From DATLLN01 sp963809205 (GTDB lineage Bacteria; Actinomycetota; Thermoleophilia; Gaiellales; JAICJC01): a DNA stretch of 64,000 nt. Positions 34,373-42,323 of this stretch are shown piece after piece. The DNA lies in the NCBI GenBank assembly GCA_963809205.1, contig CAWEIS010000010.1, positions 1-64,000 of the forward strand, in the 5' to 3' direction. The notes beneath the pieces are model-generated. The model saw only the letters and a list, made by a program, of their open reading frames with translations, ran no database searches and had not been told where the DNA came from. The position numbers were made by a program, and so were the translations under genes. Every line of letters starts with the position of its first letter. Position 1 is the stretch's first letter.

Positions 34373-35033
34373 CGAACAGGCCGCTGACTGCGGGCAGCGA
34401 CCAGTCCAGCGCGGGGATCACGTCCTCCGCGCCGGCCGCGCGCAGCCGGTCGGGCGGCGAGGTGCCCTCGATCGCCACGCACCGCATGCCCGCCGAGATC
34501 GCCGCGGTGACGCCTAGATCCGAGTCCTCGAACGCCAGCGCCCCGGCCCCGGGCACGTCCAGCTGCTCGAGCGCGATCCGGTAGCCCTCGGGGTGGGGCT
34601 TGCTGTTGCTGATGTCCTCGGCAGTCACGATCACCTCGAACAGCGTGCGCAGGCCCGTCGCCTTCAGCACGGCCTCGATCTCGGGGCGGGACGCTCCCGA
34701 TGCGATCGCCACCGGCACGCGCGCGGCGATCTCCCGCACCGCCGCCGCGGCCCCCGGCTGCACCGGTGAGTGCTCCGCGACGGCAGCCAGGTAGAGCTCG
34801 ATCCGCCGGGCCACCAGCCGCTTCGCAGTCTCGGGCTCGCCGCCCCGGCCGAACCGTGCCAGCACGCGGTCGACGATCTCGGGATCGGAGTAGCCCGCGA
34901 ACTCCTCGAAGTAGAGCGACTCGGTGACGTCGATGCCGATCTCAGCGAACATCTCGCGGAACAGCACCGCCAGCAGCGGCTCGTCGTGCGAGATCGTGCC
35001 GTTGAAGTCGAAGACGACGGCGGTCGGCGGCAT
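34362..35033 (-). CDS. HAD-family hydrolase, beta-phosphoglucomutase-like
   Basis: 223 residues. Motif I is VFDFNGTIS, with Asn where the second Asp of D-x-D usually sits; motif II VAIASGAS; motif III/IV SKPHPEGYRIALEQL and ALAFEDSDLGVTAA. The cap between residues 15 and 85 fits subfamily IA/IB. The D-x-N form is seen in some phosphatase relatives and may alter phosphoryl chemistry. Substrate unknown. ATG 35031-35033. Confidence 0.82.
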   Translation of the reverse strand: MPPTAVVFDFNGTISHDEPLLAVLFREMFAEIGIDVTESLYFEEFAGYSDPEIVDRVLARFGRGGEPETAKRLVARRIELYLAAVAEHSPVQPGAAAAVREIAARVPVAIASGASRPEIEAVLKATGLRTLFEVIVTAEDISNSKPHPEGYRIALEQLDVPGAGALAFEDSDLGVTAAISAGMRCVAIEGTSPPDRLRAAGAEDVIPALDWSLPAVSGLFATP

Positions 35034-35059
35034 CAGGCGCAGGAACCTACACTACGCCG

Positions 35060-36124
35060 ATGGCGCGCCGGGACGTTGCCGTGATCGGAGCCGGGCTCTA
35101 CGGCACCTCGCTCGCCTGCTGCCTGGCTCGCGAGGGCCTATCGGTCGCGCTCCACGAGCGCACGCTGCCCGGCGCGGGCGACACCGGGCGGTCGTTCGGC
35201 ATGATCCGCCGCCACTACTCGAACGAGGTCACCGTGCGGCTGGCCAAGCGCGGCTGCGAGCTGCTCCAGGCCGACCCGTCCAGCGCCTTCGTGCGCACGG
35301 GCTACATGCTCACCGTGGCCGCCGACCAGCGCGACGCCTGTGCAGCCAACGTTGCGCTGAGCGCTAGCGTCGGCGTCGACACCGAGCTGCTCGAGCCCGA
35401 CCAGGTGGCCGAGGTCGAGCCGCTGATCTCACTCGACGGCATCGCGGCCGCCGCCCACGAGCCCGATGCGGGCGTGGTCGACGCCGGCAAGCTGGCACTT
35501 GCCTGGTTCGCCGAGGCCGTCGCGCTGGGGGTCGAGGTGCACGTCGGCGAGGCGGTCAGCCCGGATGCACGCGTGACCGCGATCTGCGCCGGCGGCTGGT
35601 CGACCGAGATGGCGCCGGAGATCCCGGTCATCCTGCGGCGGATCGAGATCTCGGTGCACGGTGAGGCGCCGGTGCGGGCGACCGTATCGGACGCCGTGAC
35701 CAACGTGGTGACCCGGCCCATGGCTTCGGGCGGGGCGTGGGTCGTCGCCTACGGCGGCGATGTGCGGTACGCCCGCCGGGACGACTGCGACGGCCTGCCC
35801 GACCCGGCGTACGAGGACGCGGTGCGCGCGGCCCTACGGCAGCGCTACCCGAGCATCGCCGGGGCGCCGCGGATCGGCGGGTGGGCGGGTGCGTACGACA
35901 CGACGCCGGACTGGAACCCGGCGATCGGGTTCCTCGACGACGAGCGGTACGTGGTGATGGGGATGTCCGGTCACGGCCTGAAGCTGGCGCCGGCGGTCGC
36001 CGAGTGCGCGGCGGCGCAGATCGCGGGCCGCGAACCGCCGATCGACATCTCGCCCCTGCGTCCACAGCGGTTCGCGGAGGGCGACCTGCTGCACCTCGCC
36101 TACGGGCCAGGCGCCCGCGCCTGA
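35060..36124 (+). CDS. FAD-dependent amine/amino-acid oxidoreductase (DAO family)
   Basis: 354 residues. FAD Rossmann motif VAVIGAGLYGTSLACCLAREG, GRSFGMIRRHYSN in the position of the flavin-contact loop, and the C-terminal YVVMGMSGHGLKLAPAVAE that closes over FAD in sarcosine-oxidase/DadA-like proteins. Oxidises a secondary amine or amino acid in the cytosol. ATG 35060. Followed 20 bp later by the aldo/keto reductase. Confidence 0.83.
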   Translation: MARRDVAVIGAGLYGTSLACCLAREGLSVALHERTLPGAGDTGRSFGMIRRHYSNEVTVRLAKRGCELLQADPSSAFVRTGYMLTVAADQRDACAANVALSASVGVDTELLEPDQVAEVEPLISLDGIAAAAHEPDAGVVDAGKLALAWFAEAVALGVEVHVGEAVSPDARVTAICAGGWSTEMAPEIPVILRRIEISVHGEAPVRATVSDAVTNVVTRPMASGGAWVVAYGGDVRYARRDDCDGLPDPAYEDAVRAALRQRYPSIAGAPRIGGWAGAYDTTPDWNPAIGFLDDERYVVMGMSGHGLKLAPAVAECAAAQIAGREPPIDISPLRPQRFAEGDLLHLAYGPGARA

Positions 36125-36144
36125 CCGTCTAATCTCCGGCTCCG

Positions 36145-37095
36145 ATGGAGACCAGGCGACTTGGAGCTCAGGGGCCCGAGATCTCGGTCGTGGGCTACGG
36201 CGCCTGGGAGGCGGGCGGCAACCACTGGGGCGCCAACACCTCCGAGGCGGGCGTGGTCGCGGCGATCCACGCCGGGCTGGAAGCCGGGATGACGTGGGTC
36301 GACACCGCGGAGGTGTACGGCGACGGCGTGTCCGAGCGGATCGTCGGCCGCGCGCTGGCCGGTCGCGACGACGTGCTGGTCTTCACCAAGGTCGCGCCCG
36401 ACGAAGGCAGTGGCATCCGCCCGGACGAGATCGCGGGAGCGATCGACGCCTCGCTGCGGCGGCTCGGCCGCGATCACGTCGACCTCTACCAGGTGCATTG
36501 GCCCGATGACGACGTGCCGCTTGAGGAGTCGTGGGGCGCGATGGCCGAGGTGGCCGCTGCCGGCAAGGCGCGACACATCGGCGTCTCCAACTTCGATCGC
36601 GCCCGGATCGAGCGATGTCACGCGATCCATCCGGTGGCCAGCGTGCAGAACGAGTTCTCCCTGCTCGAGCAGGATGACCGCGAGTCGCTGCTGCCCTGGC
36701 TGGCCAAGCAGGGCATCGGCTACCTGGCCTACGCGCCGCTGGCCAGCGGGCGGCTGAGCGGGGCAATGCATCCGCGTCACGGCTTCGGCGACGACGACTG
36801 GCGGAGCGGGCGCGGGTCGTTCGCGTCGTGGCGCGACGAGGGCGAGGAGTGGGCGTTCGACCCGGGCCCGCTGACGGCGGCGCTCGACCGCGTCGACGCG
36901 ATGCGGCCGATCGCGCAGCGCCTGGGTGTGGCGGTGCCGACGCTCGCGCTGCGCTGGGCGCTCGAGCAGCGAGGCGTGACCGCCACGATCGCCGGCAGCC
37001 GCAACCCGGACCACACTGCGGGAAACACCGAGGCCGGGATGATGGCGCTGGACGCCGGCGTGCTCGGCGAGCTGGACGAGCTGTTCAGCCGATGA
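36145..37095 (+). CDS. Aldo/keto reductase
   Basis: 316 residues. Catalytic tetrad visible as Asp and Tyr in WVDTAEVYGDG, Lys in VFTKVAP and His in YQVHWPDD; cofactor end TIAGSRNPDH for NADPH. Reduces an aldehyde or ketone. Closely follows the flavin oxidoreductase and may act on its product. Ends 11 bp inside the convergent peptidase gene. Confidence 0.88.
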   Translation: METRRLGAQGPEISVVGYGAWEAGGNHWGANTSEAGVVAAIHAGLEAGMTWVDTAEVYGDGVSERIVGRALAGRDDVLVFTKVAPDEGSGIRPDEIAGAIDASLRRLGRDHVDLYQVHWPDDDVPLEESWGAMAEVAAAGKARHIGVSNFDRARIERCHAIHPVASVQNEFSLLEQDDRESLLPWLAKQGIGYLAYAPLASGRLSGAMHPRHGFGDDDWRSGRGSFASWRDEGEEWAFDPGPLTAALDRVDAMRPIAQRLGVAVPTLALRWALEQRGVTATIAGSRNPDHTAGNTEAGMMALDAGVLGELDELFSR

Positions 37096-38260
37096 CCGTC
37101 AGGCCGCGCGGGCGGCTGGAGAGGATCTCGATCCCGCCCTCGGTCATCAGCAGCGTCTCCATGTAGCTCGCCGTGAACGCGCCCTCGCGGCCGAACAGGA
37201 TGTTCTCGTAGTTGGTGACGTAGCCCGGCTCCCACGTGAACTGCTCGAACGCGTCGTTCGACAGGTACGTGTGGCCGACCCAGTTGGGCGGCACCGAGAT
37301 GCCGAGCGCGTAGCCGCCGACCCACCACACCTGCTCGCGGGGGAAGCGCGAGAAGACGTACACCTCGGCGATCCGCTGGGCGACGTCGAGCGGGTCGCCG
37401 GGCCGCACCGCGGCCTGCACCTCGAGCACACTGCCGCCGGTCACCTCGAGGATCCTGGCGGCATCCTCGTTGGGAACGCCCATCGCGAACGTCCGGCAGA
37501 GGTCGGCGTGGTAGCGGTCGACCACCCCGCATGCGTCGACGTACATCACGTCACCGCGCTCGACCGGCCGCCGCCCGGGGGCGCCGTGCGTGCGTGCCCA
37601 GACGTCGGGCCCGGCCGAGACCATCGTCCGGATGGCCGCCGGCTCCCCGCCCAGCTCGGCCATCAGCCCGTCCAGCCGGGATGCGATCTGCAGCTCGGTC
37701 ATGCCCGGGCGGACCTCGCCGGGCAGCGCCGCGAAGGCGGCGTCGACGATCTCCCCGGCCCGCCGTACCCGCTCCAGCTCCGCCGGCGACTTGACCAGCC
37801 GCACGCGGTCGACCGTCCAGTCGCCGTCGACGACACGCGCGCCGGTCGCCGCGATCGCCTCGGCCACCTCGTCCACCAGCGGCGCGCCCGGGCTCTGCGT
37901 CCAGCGCTCGATCCCGACCGAGCCGCCGGCCCAGCCGCGCTCCTGGATCGCGCCGGCGACCGTCGCAACGGCGTCGTCGTACCGGTAGAACACGGCCTCG
38001 TCGAAGTGCGCCGAGATGCCGACCAGGTGCTCGTGGCGCTCGTAGTCCAGGAAGACGATGCGTTCGTCCTCACGGTGGACGAGGACGCCCAGCGGCGCCC
38101 GCGGCGGGTACCAGATCGACTCGAAGCCGGTCAGGTAGCAGAGGTTGGACGGGCTCATCACGTAGAGCACGTCGATGTCGCGGCGCGCCATCTCTTCGCG
38201 CACGCGGCGCGCGCGGTCGCGGTACTCCTCGATCGGGAACGGGACGTTCGGGGCGGACAT
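37085..38260 (-). CDS. M24-family metallohydrolase (creatinase / Xaa-Pro peptidase / DoeA-like)
   Basis: 391 residues: N-terminal creatinase domain (VLYVMSPSNLCYLTGFES) and pita-bread C-domain with ligand regions VMYVDACGVVDRYHADLCRTF, NWVGHTYL and GYVTNYENIL...MTEGGIEIL. Could be a prolidase-type peptidase or, given the nearby amine chemistry, hydrolyse creatine-like or ectoine-like compounds. ATG 38258-38260; only 13 bp separate it from the divergent pabB start. Confidence 0.82.
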   Translation of the reverse strand: MSAPNVPFPIEEYRDRARRVREEMARRDIDVLYVMSPSNLCYLTGFESIWYPPRAPLGVLVHREDERIVFLDYERHEHLVGISAHFDEAVFYRYDDAVATVAGAIQERGWAGGSVGIERWTQSPGAPLVDEVAEAIAATGARVVDGDWTVDRVRLVKSPAELERVRRAGEIVDAAFAALPGEVRPGMTELQIASRLDGLMAELGGEPAAIRTMVSAGPDVWARTHGAPGRRPVERGDVMYVDACGVVDRYHADLCRTFAMGVPNEDAARILEVTGGSVLEVQAAVRPGDPLDVAQRIAEVYVFSRFPREQVWWVGGYALGISVPPNWVGHTYLSNDAFEQFTWEPGYVTNYENILFGREGAFTASYMETLLMTEGGIEILSSRPRGLTVIG

Positions 38261-38273
38261 CGGTGGGTACCAT

Positions 38274-39374
38274 ATGCGCATCGGAACCGTCACGCGCACC
38301 GACTCCTGGCTGGTCATCGACGACGTCGCCGGCGACCCGTTCGCGCAGCTCGAGGACTTCCTCACGCGGCACGGCTTCGGCGTCTGGGACGAGCCCTTCG
38401 TGCCGGCAGCGGACGGGCTGGTCGCCGACCTCTTCCTCGGCTACCGGTTGGCCTCCGCGCTACCCGGCGTCACCGAGCCGCAGCCGCCCGAGCCCTGCCC
38501 GCTGCCCGCGCTCGCCTGCCGCGTGCGGCCGGCGGAGGGGCAGCGCCGCGCTGTCCCCGGCCGGTTCACGGTGGGCCGGTTCGCGCCCACGTGGACGGCG
38601 GCGCAGCACCGGGCCGCGGTCGAGGCCGTTCGCGAGGCGATCGCGCGTGGTGATGTCTACCAGGCCAACATCGTGCAGCACCTGTCGGCGCCGTTCGGTG
38701 GGGATGTCGCCGCCGTCGAGGCCGCCCTCGCCCGGCTGGGCGCGGAGCACGGCGGGGCGATGCACGGGGACGGCTGGTCGATCGTGTCGGCGACGCCCGA
38801 GCTGTTCCTGCGCCGCCGCGGGGACGTCGTCGAGACGATGCCGATCAAGGGCACGCGTCCGGCGTCAAGCACCGACCGGATCGCCGATGATCCCAAGGAT
38901 CGCGCCGAGCACGTGATGATCGTCGACCTCGAGCGCAACGACCTGGCCCGGGTCTGCGTGCCGCACAGCGTGCACGTTCCCGACCTGCTGGTCGAGCGGC
39001 CGATGGCCGGCGTCCGCCATCTGGTGTCCCGCGTGCAGGGCCGGCTGCGGCTGGCCGTGGGGCTGGGCGAGCTGCTCCGCGCGACGTTCCCCGGCGGGTC
39101 GATCACCGGCGCGCCCAAGGTTTCGGCGATCAACCACATCGCCCGCCTCGAGCCGGTCGGCCGCGGCGCCTCGATGGGGGCGCTGGGCCGGATCTACCCG
39201 AACGGGGACATCGACCTGGGGCTGACGATCCGCACCTTCGCGGTCGCCGGCGATCGCATACACCTGTGGGTCGGCGGCGGCATCGTCTGGGACTCCGATC
39301 CGGCGGCGGAGGTGGAGGAGTCGCTGGTCAAGGCCCGGCCGCTCCTGTCGCTGCTAGGCTCGCCGCATGACTGA
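38274..39374 (+). CDS. pabB: Aminodeoxychorismate synthase component I
   Basis: 366 residues. Chorismate-binding blocks DVYQANIVQHLSAPF, VVETMPIKGTRPAS (PIKGT Lys forms the covalent intermediate in PabB, distinguishing it from anthranilate synthase), DDPKDRAEHVMIVDLERNDL and FPGGSITGAPKVSAI are intact. Makes 4-amino-4-deoxychorismate for folate with a glutaminase partner not seen here. ATG 38274; overlaps the cupin start by eight bases. Confidence 0.9.
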   Translation: MRIGTVTRTDSWLVIDDVAGDPFAQLEDFLTRHGFGVWDEPFVPAADGLVADLFLGYRLASALPGVTEPQPPEPCPLPALACRVRPAEGQRRAVPGRFTVGRFAPTWTAAQHRAAVEAVREAIARGDVYQANIVQHLSAPFGGDVAAVEAALARLGAEHGGAMHGDGWSIVSATPELFLRRRGDVVETMPIKGTRPASSTDRIADDPKDRAEHVMIVDLERNDLARVCVPHSVHVPDLLVERPMAGVRHLVSRVQGRLRLAVGLGELLRATFPGGSITGAPKVSAINHIARLEPVGRGASMGALGRIYPNGDIDLGLTIRTFAVAGDRIHLWVGGGIVWDSDPAAEVEESLVKARPLLSLLGSPHD

Positions 39375-39723
39375 CTACACCGTTGTCGATGCCGGTGATG
39401 TCGAGGCGATGCGGGGCGCGTTTCGCAAGATGCGCCTGGCGCTCGGCACCAATGCCTTCGGCATCAACCAGATCGAGCTGCCCGCCGGCGCCTCCGGCCC
39501 CGAGCACGACGAGGAGGACACGACCCACGAGGAGGTCTACGTCGTCCTGACGGGCACCGGCACGCTGAGCGTCGAGGGCGAGGAGATCGCGCTCGAGCCG
39601 GGCCGCTACGTGCGGGTCGGCCCGTCGGTGTCGCGGCAGATGACCGCCGGCGACGGCGGCATCACGTTCATCGCGGTGGGCGCGCCGGCGGCCGTTGAGT
39701 GGACGGGGCGCCCAACGCTGTAG
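39367..39723 (+). CDS. Cupin-domain protein
   Basis: 118 residues, a single small cupin barrel: PAGASGPEHDEEDTTHEEVYVVLTGTG supplies the two-His/Glu metal motif and LEPGRYVRVGPSVSRQ the second motif. Coupled to pabB by overlap. Metal-binding sensor or isomerase/dioxygenase of unknown substrate. Its end overlaps the convergent phosphotransferase by 56 bp. Confidence 0.8.
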   Translation: MTDYTVVDAGDVEAMRGAFRKMRLALGTNAFGINQIELPAGASGPEHDEEDTTHEEVYVVLTGTGTLSVEGEEIALEPGRYVRVGPSVSRQMTAGDGGITFIAVGAPAAVEWTGRPTL

Positions 39724-40780
39724 GTGGCACGACGTGCTCGATCCCGGCCCGCGCCCTCCGACCCGCGTCCGATTGCCACCACTCGGCGTGGCCGAGCACG
39801 AACGTGTGCCACGCCCAGTCGGCCTTCTCGCGGTCGGCCTCGACTCCCCAGTAGTAGTCGAGGAACGAGATGCCGTACTCGAACTGGCAGCAGGCCAGCA
39901 CGTCGGCGAGGGCCGCCCGCTCCGCCGCCGACAGCGGGCGCAGCTGGTCGTAGGCGCCGAGCAGCTCGGCGGCGTGGTCGAGGTCGTACGCGTCGTCCTC
40001 GCCTTCCGAGATGCGGTTCCAGAAGAAGCAGTTGCGCTCGACGGCGGTGGCCAGATCGAGCAGGCTCGGCCCGTGGTCGGCCTGGTGGAAGTCGATGATG
40101 CCGCTGATCCGGTCGCCCTCGAAGAACAGGTTGTTGGTCTGCCAGTCGCCGTGCAGGCCCGTGCGCGGCAGGCCGGGCAGCACCGGGCGAAGCCGCCGGA
40201 ACGCGTCGCCGTAGGCACGATCGACCTGCGGGCGCCAGTCGAGCCCGGCCAGGTAGTCGGCCACCGCCGGACGGGCGGCCGCCAGCTCGGCCACGGCGTC
40301 CGCCGGCTCCATCCGCACCAGGTCGAGCTGCACCACGAACCCGGTCTGCGGCTGCTGCCTCGCCGGCACGAAGTCGACCGCGGCGTCGTGCAGGCGGGCC
40401 AGCACCGCACCCGCCTCCGCGGCATGGGCGGCGGAGTGGAACGGCTCCCATGTGTCGGTCCCGGCGTACACGTCGTCTCCCTGGGCGACGTCGGCGATCT
40501 CATACCAGAGCCCATCCATCTCGACCATCCGCCGGACGCGCACGGCGGGGATCCCGGCATCCGCCAGATGGTTGGTCAGCCGGTGCTGCCAGCGCAGCTC
40601 GCCGGCGGCGCGCCCCATCGGCGGCTGCCGCTTGAGGATCGCCTCGCCGCCCTCCCACCGGCAGTGGGCCACGGCGAACAGCCAGCGCAGGTGGGCCTTG
40701 ACGATCTCGACCGGGCGGCCGAACACCCGCGCGGCCTCCCCGGGCTCGATCGGCCGCCAGTAGCGGTCGGTCACTCCCAT
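39668..40780 (-). CDS. Aminoglycoside-phosphotransferase-fold kinase (APH/ChoK family)
   Basis: 370 residues. Catalytic loop LHGDWQTNNLFFEG and metal motif GIIDFHQADHGP are clear; an EAGAVLARLHDAAV helix precedes. Likely phosphorylates a small metabolite such as homoserine, choline or a sugar rather than an antibiotic. ATG 40778-40780 overlaps the preceding phosphatase gene by ten bases. The C-terminal Pro-rich end may be an artefact of a missed stop. Confidence 0.8.
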   Translation of the reverse strand: MGVTDRYWRPIEPGEAARVFGRPVEIVKAHLRWLFAVAHCRWEGGEAILKRQPPMGRAAGELRWQHRLTNHLADAGIPAVRVRRMVEMDGLWYEIADVAQGDDVYAGTDTWEPFHSAAHAAEAGAVLARLHDAAVDFVPARQQPQTGFVVQLDLVRMEPADAVAELAAARPAVADYLAGLDWRPQVDRAYGDAFRRLRPVLPGLPRTGLHGDWQTNNLFFEGDRISGIIDFHQADHGPSLLDLATAVERNCFFWNRISEGEDDAYDLDHAAELLGAYDQLRPLSAAERAALADVLACCQFEYGISFLDYYWGVEADREKADWAWHTFVLGHAEWWQSDAGRRARAGIEHVVPPTALGAPSTQRPPARPPR

Positions 40781-41301
40781 GAGTACTCCCAGCCCTCGCG
40801 CCAGGCGAATGGTGCGTCCACCAGCTCCTCGAGCGGCCGGCCGTCGATCAGGTGGTCGAGCGCCCAGCGCGTGGCCGAGTGCCCGATCAGCAGCACCCGC
40901 CTGCCGTGGCGGCCCTCGCGCAGCTCCGCAAGCAGCGGCTCCATCTGGCGGCACACGTCGCGGTAGCTCTGGCCGCGGGGGAAAGGCTCGTCGATGTGCG
41001 CGGCACGTTCGCGCTCCAGCCGCGCGACCGGCATGCCGTTCCACTCGCCGTAGTCGCACTCGCGCAGCCGCGGGTCGCGGCGGACGGTCAGGCCGGAGCC
41101 GACGAAGGCGATCTGCGCGGTCTCGACCGCGCGCGCCAGGTCGGACACGAGCACGGTGTCGATCGCGTCGCACCGCCGCCGTCCGCCGAGCAGCCGCGCC
41201 TGTTCGCGGCCGGCCGCCGACAGCTCGCCGCCGAGCCAGCCGGTGGCGATCCCGGCCTCGTTGTCCGTGCTAGTCGAGTGTGTCTCGAAGACAATGTCCA
41301 T
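40771..41301 (-). CDS. Histidine-phosphatase-superfamily protein (variant RHG motif)
   Basis: 176 residues. Phosphoglycerate-mutase-like fold, but the N-terminal LVRHG motif reads VFETHSTSTDNEAG: the catalytic His is kept and the preceding Arg is lost. The second catalytic region RVLLIGHSATRWALDHL and the acid in LRECDYGEWNG are normal. ATG 41299-41301. Transcribed with the kinase gene. Substrate unknown. Confidence 0.8.
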   Translation of the reverse strand: MDIVFETHSTSTDNEAGIATGWLGGELSAAGREQARLLGGRRRCDAIDTVLVSDLARAVETAQIAFVGSGLTVRRDPRLRECDYGEWNGMPVARLERERAAHIDEPFPRGQSYRDVCRQMEPLLAELREGRHGRRVLLIGHSATRWALDHLIDGRPLEELVDAPFAWREGWEYSWE

Positions 41302-41333
41302 GGCGCCTGGACGAGCTTTGTACCATTCGCGCC

Positions 41334-42173
41334 GTGATCGACCCGCTCGTTCCCGTTGAGTGGCTCGCGGAGCACCTCGACGCGGTGCGCCTCCTGGACG
41401 TGCGCGGTGAGGTGGTCGACGGCGAGCCGCGCTACCGGGCGTACCCCGAGCGATACCAGGCCGGCCATCTGCCCGGTGCCGTATTCGCAGACTGGCGCCA
41501 CGACTTCACCGACCGCTCGGCGACGGTGCCGGTGACGGTCGCCGGGCCGCACGAGTTCGCCGCCGAGGCGACCCGGCTGGGCATCGGTGCGACGACGACG
41601 GTGGTGGCGTACGACGACTACCGAAACGTGCTCGCCGGTCGCATCGTGTGGGTGCTGCGCAGCTACGGGCACCATGCGGCGTTCGTGCTCGATGGCGGGC
41701 TGGGCGCCTGGCGCGCGGCCGGGCTGCCGCTGGAGCCGGGCAGGATCGAGCCCGCGCCGGCGGTGCCGCCGCATCCCGTGCCCGTTCGGCTGGAGGGGCT
41801 GATCGACCTGGACGGCATGCGCCGGGCGATCGAGCTGGGCGCGCAGATGGTGGACGCCCGCAAGGAGCTCGAGTACGCCGGCGGCGAGACGCACGCTCGC
41901 CGCGCCGGCCACATCCCCGGTGCGCTGAACGTGCCGCACCGCTCGCTGCTGGCCGACGACGGGACGTTCCTGGAGCCCGATGAGCTGCGGACGCGGCTGC
42001 GCGGGGCGGGCGTCGACCTCGACCGGCCCATCGTGACGTACTGCAACGGCGGCGTGTCGGCGACGGCGGTCGCGCATGCCGTCGAGCTGGCCGGGGCGCC
42101 CCGGCCCGCGGTCTACGACGGGTCGTGGAACGAGTGGGGGAACCGTGACGACACCCCCGTCGAGATGGGATGA
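41334..42173 (+). CDS. Thiosulfate/3-mercaptopyruvate sulfurtransferase (two rhodanese domains)
   Basis: 279 residues. N-terminal rhodanese domain (VRLLDVRGE...YQAGHLPGAVFADW) lacks a catalytic Cys (VAYDDYRN), while the C-terminal domain has the active loop VTYCNGGVSATAVAHAVELAG. Transfers sulfane sulfur to cyanide or thiols. GTG 41334 follows a 32-bp divergent gap from the phosphatase start. Confidence 0.88.
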   Translation: MIDPLVPVEWLAEHLDAVRLLDVRGEVVDGEPRYRAYPERYQAGHLPGAVFADWRHDFTDRSATVPVTVAGPHEFAAEATRLGIGATTTVVAYDDYRNVLAGRIVWVLRSYGHHAAFVLDGGLGAWRAAGLPLEPGRIEPAPAVPPHPVPVRLEGLIDLDGMRRAIELGAQMVDARKELEYAGGETHARRAGHIPGALNVPHRSLLADDGTFLEPDELRTRLRGAGVDLDRPIVTYCNGGVSATAVAHAVELAGAPRPAVYDGSWNEWGNRDDTPVEMG

Positions 42174-42211
42174 TCGGCATGTCCGCCGACATGCGCGGAC
42201 CGGGTCGCATA

Positions 42212-42256
42212 TGTGGGATTCCACCATTGCCGGTCCCGGTATTTCCGACGTAGCCT
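42212..42256 (+). promoter_or_regulatory. Promoter with abutting inverted repeat upstream of the glutamine-synthetase/mgs operon
   Basis: TGTGGGATTCCACC (42212-42225; arms GTGG/CCAC around GATT) ends one base before a TTGCCG -35 (42227-42232), which is followed after 18 bp by TAGCCT (42251-42256). A regulator site touching the -35 in this way usually serves activation or repression. Two other promoters in the region (54271 and 56914) have the same arrangement. Confidence 0.55.
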
Positions 42257-42323
42257 GTGCTACGCCGGGAGAAACGTGTCCGTTTCTCCACCCTGAATGG
42301 CGTGGACGACCAAGGAGGAGTTC

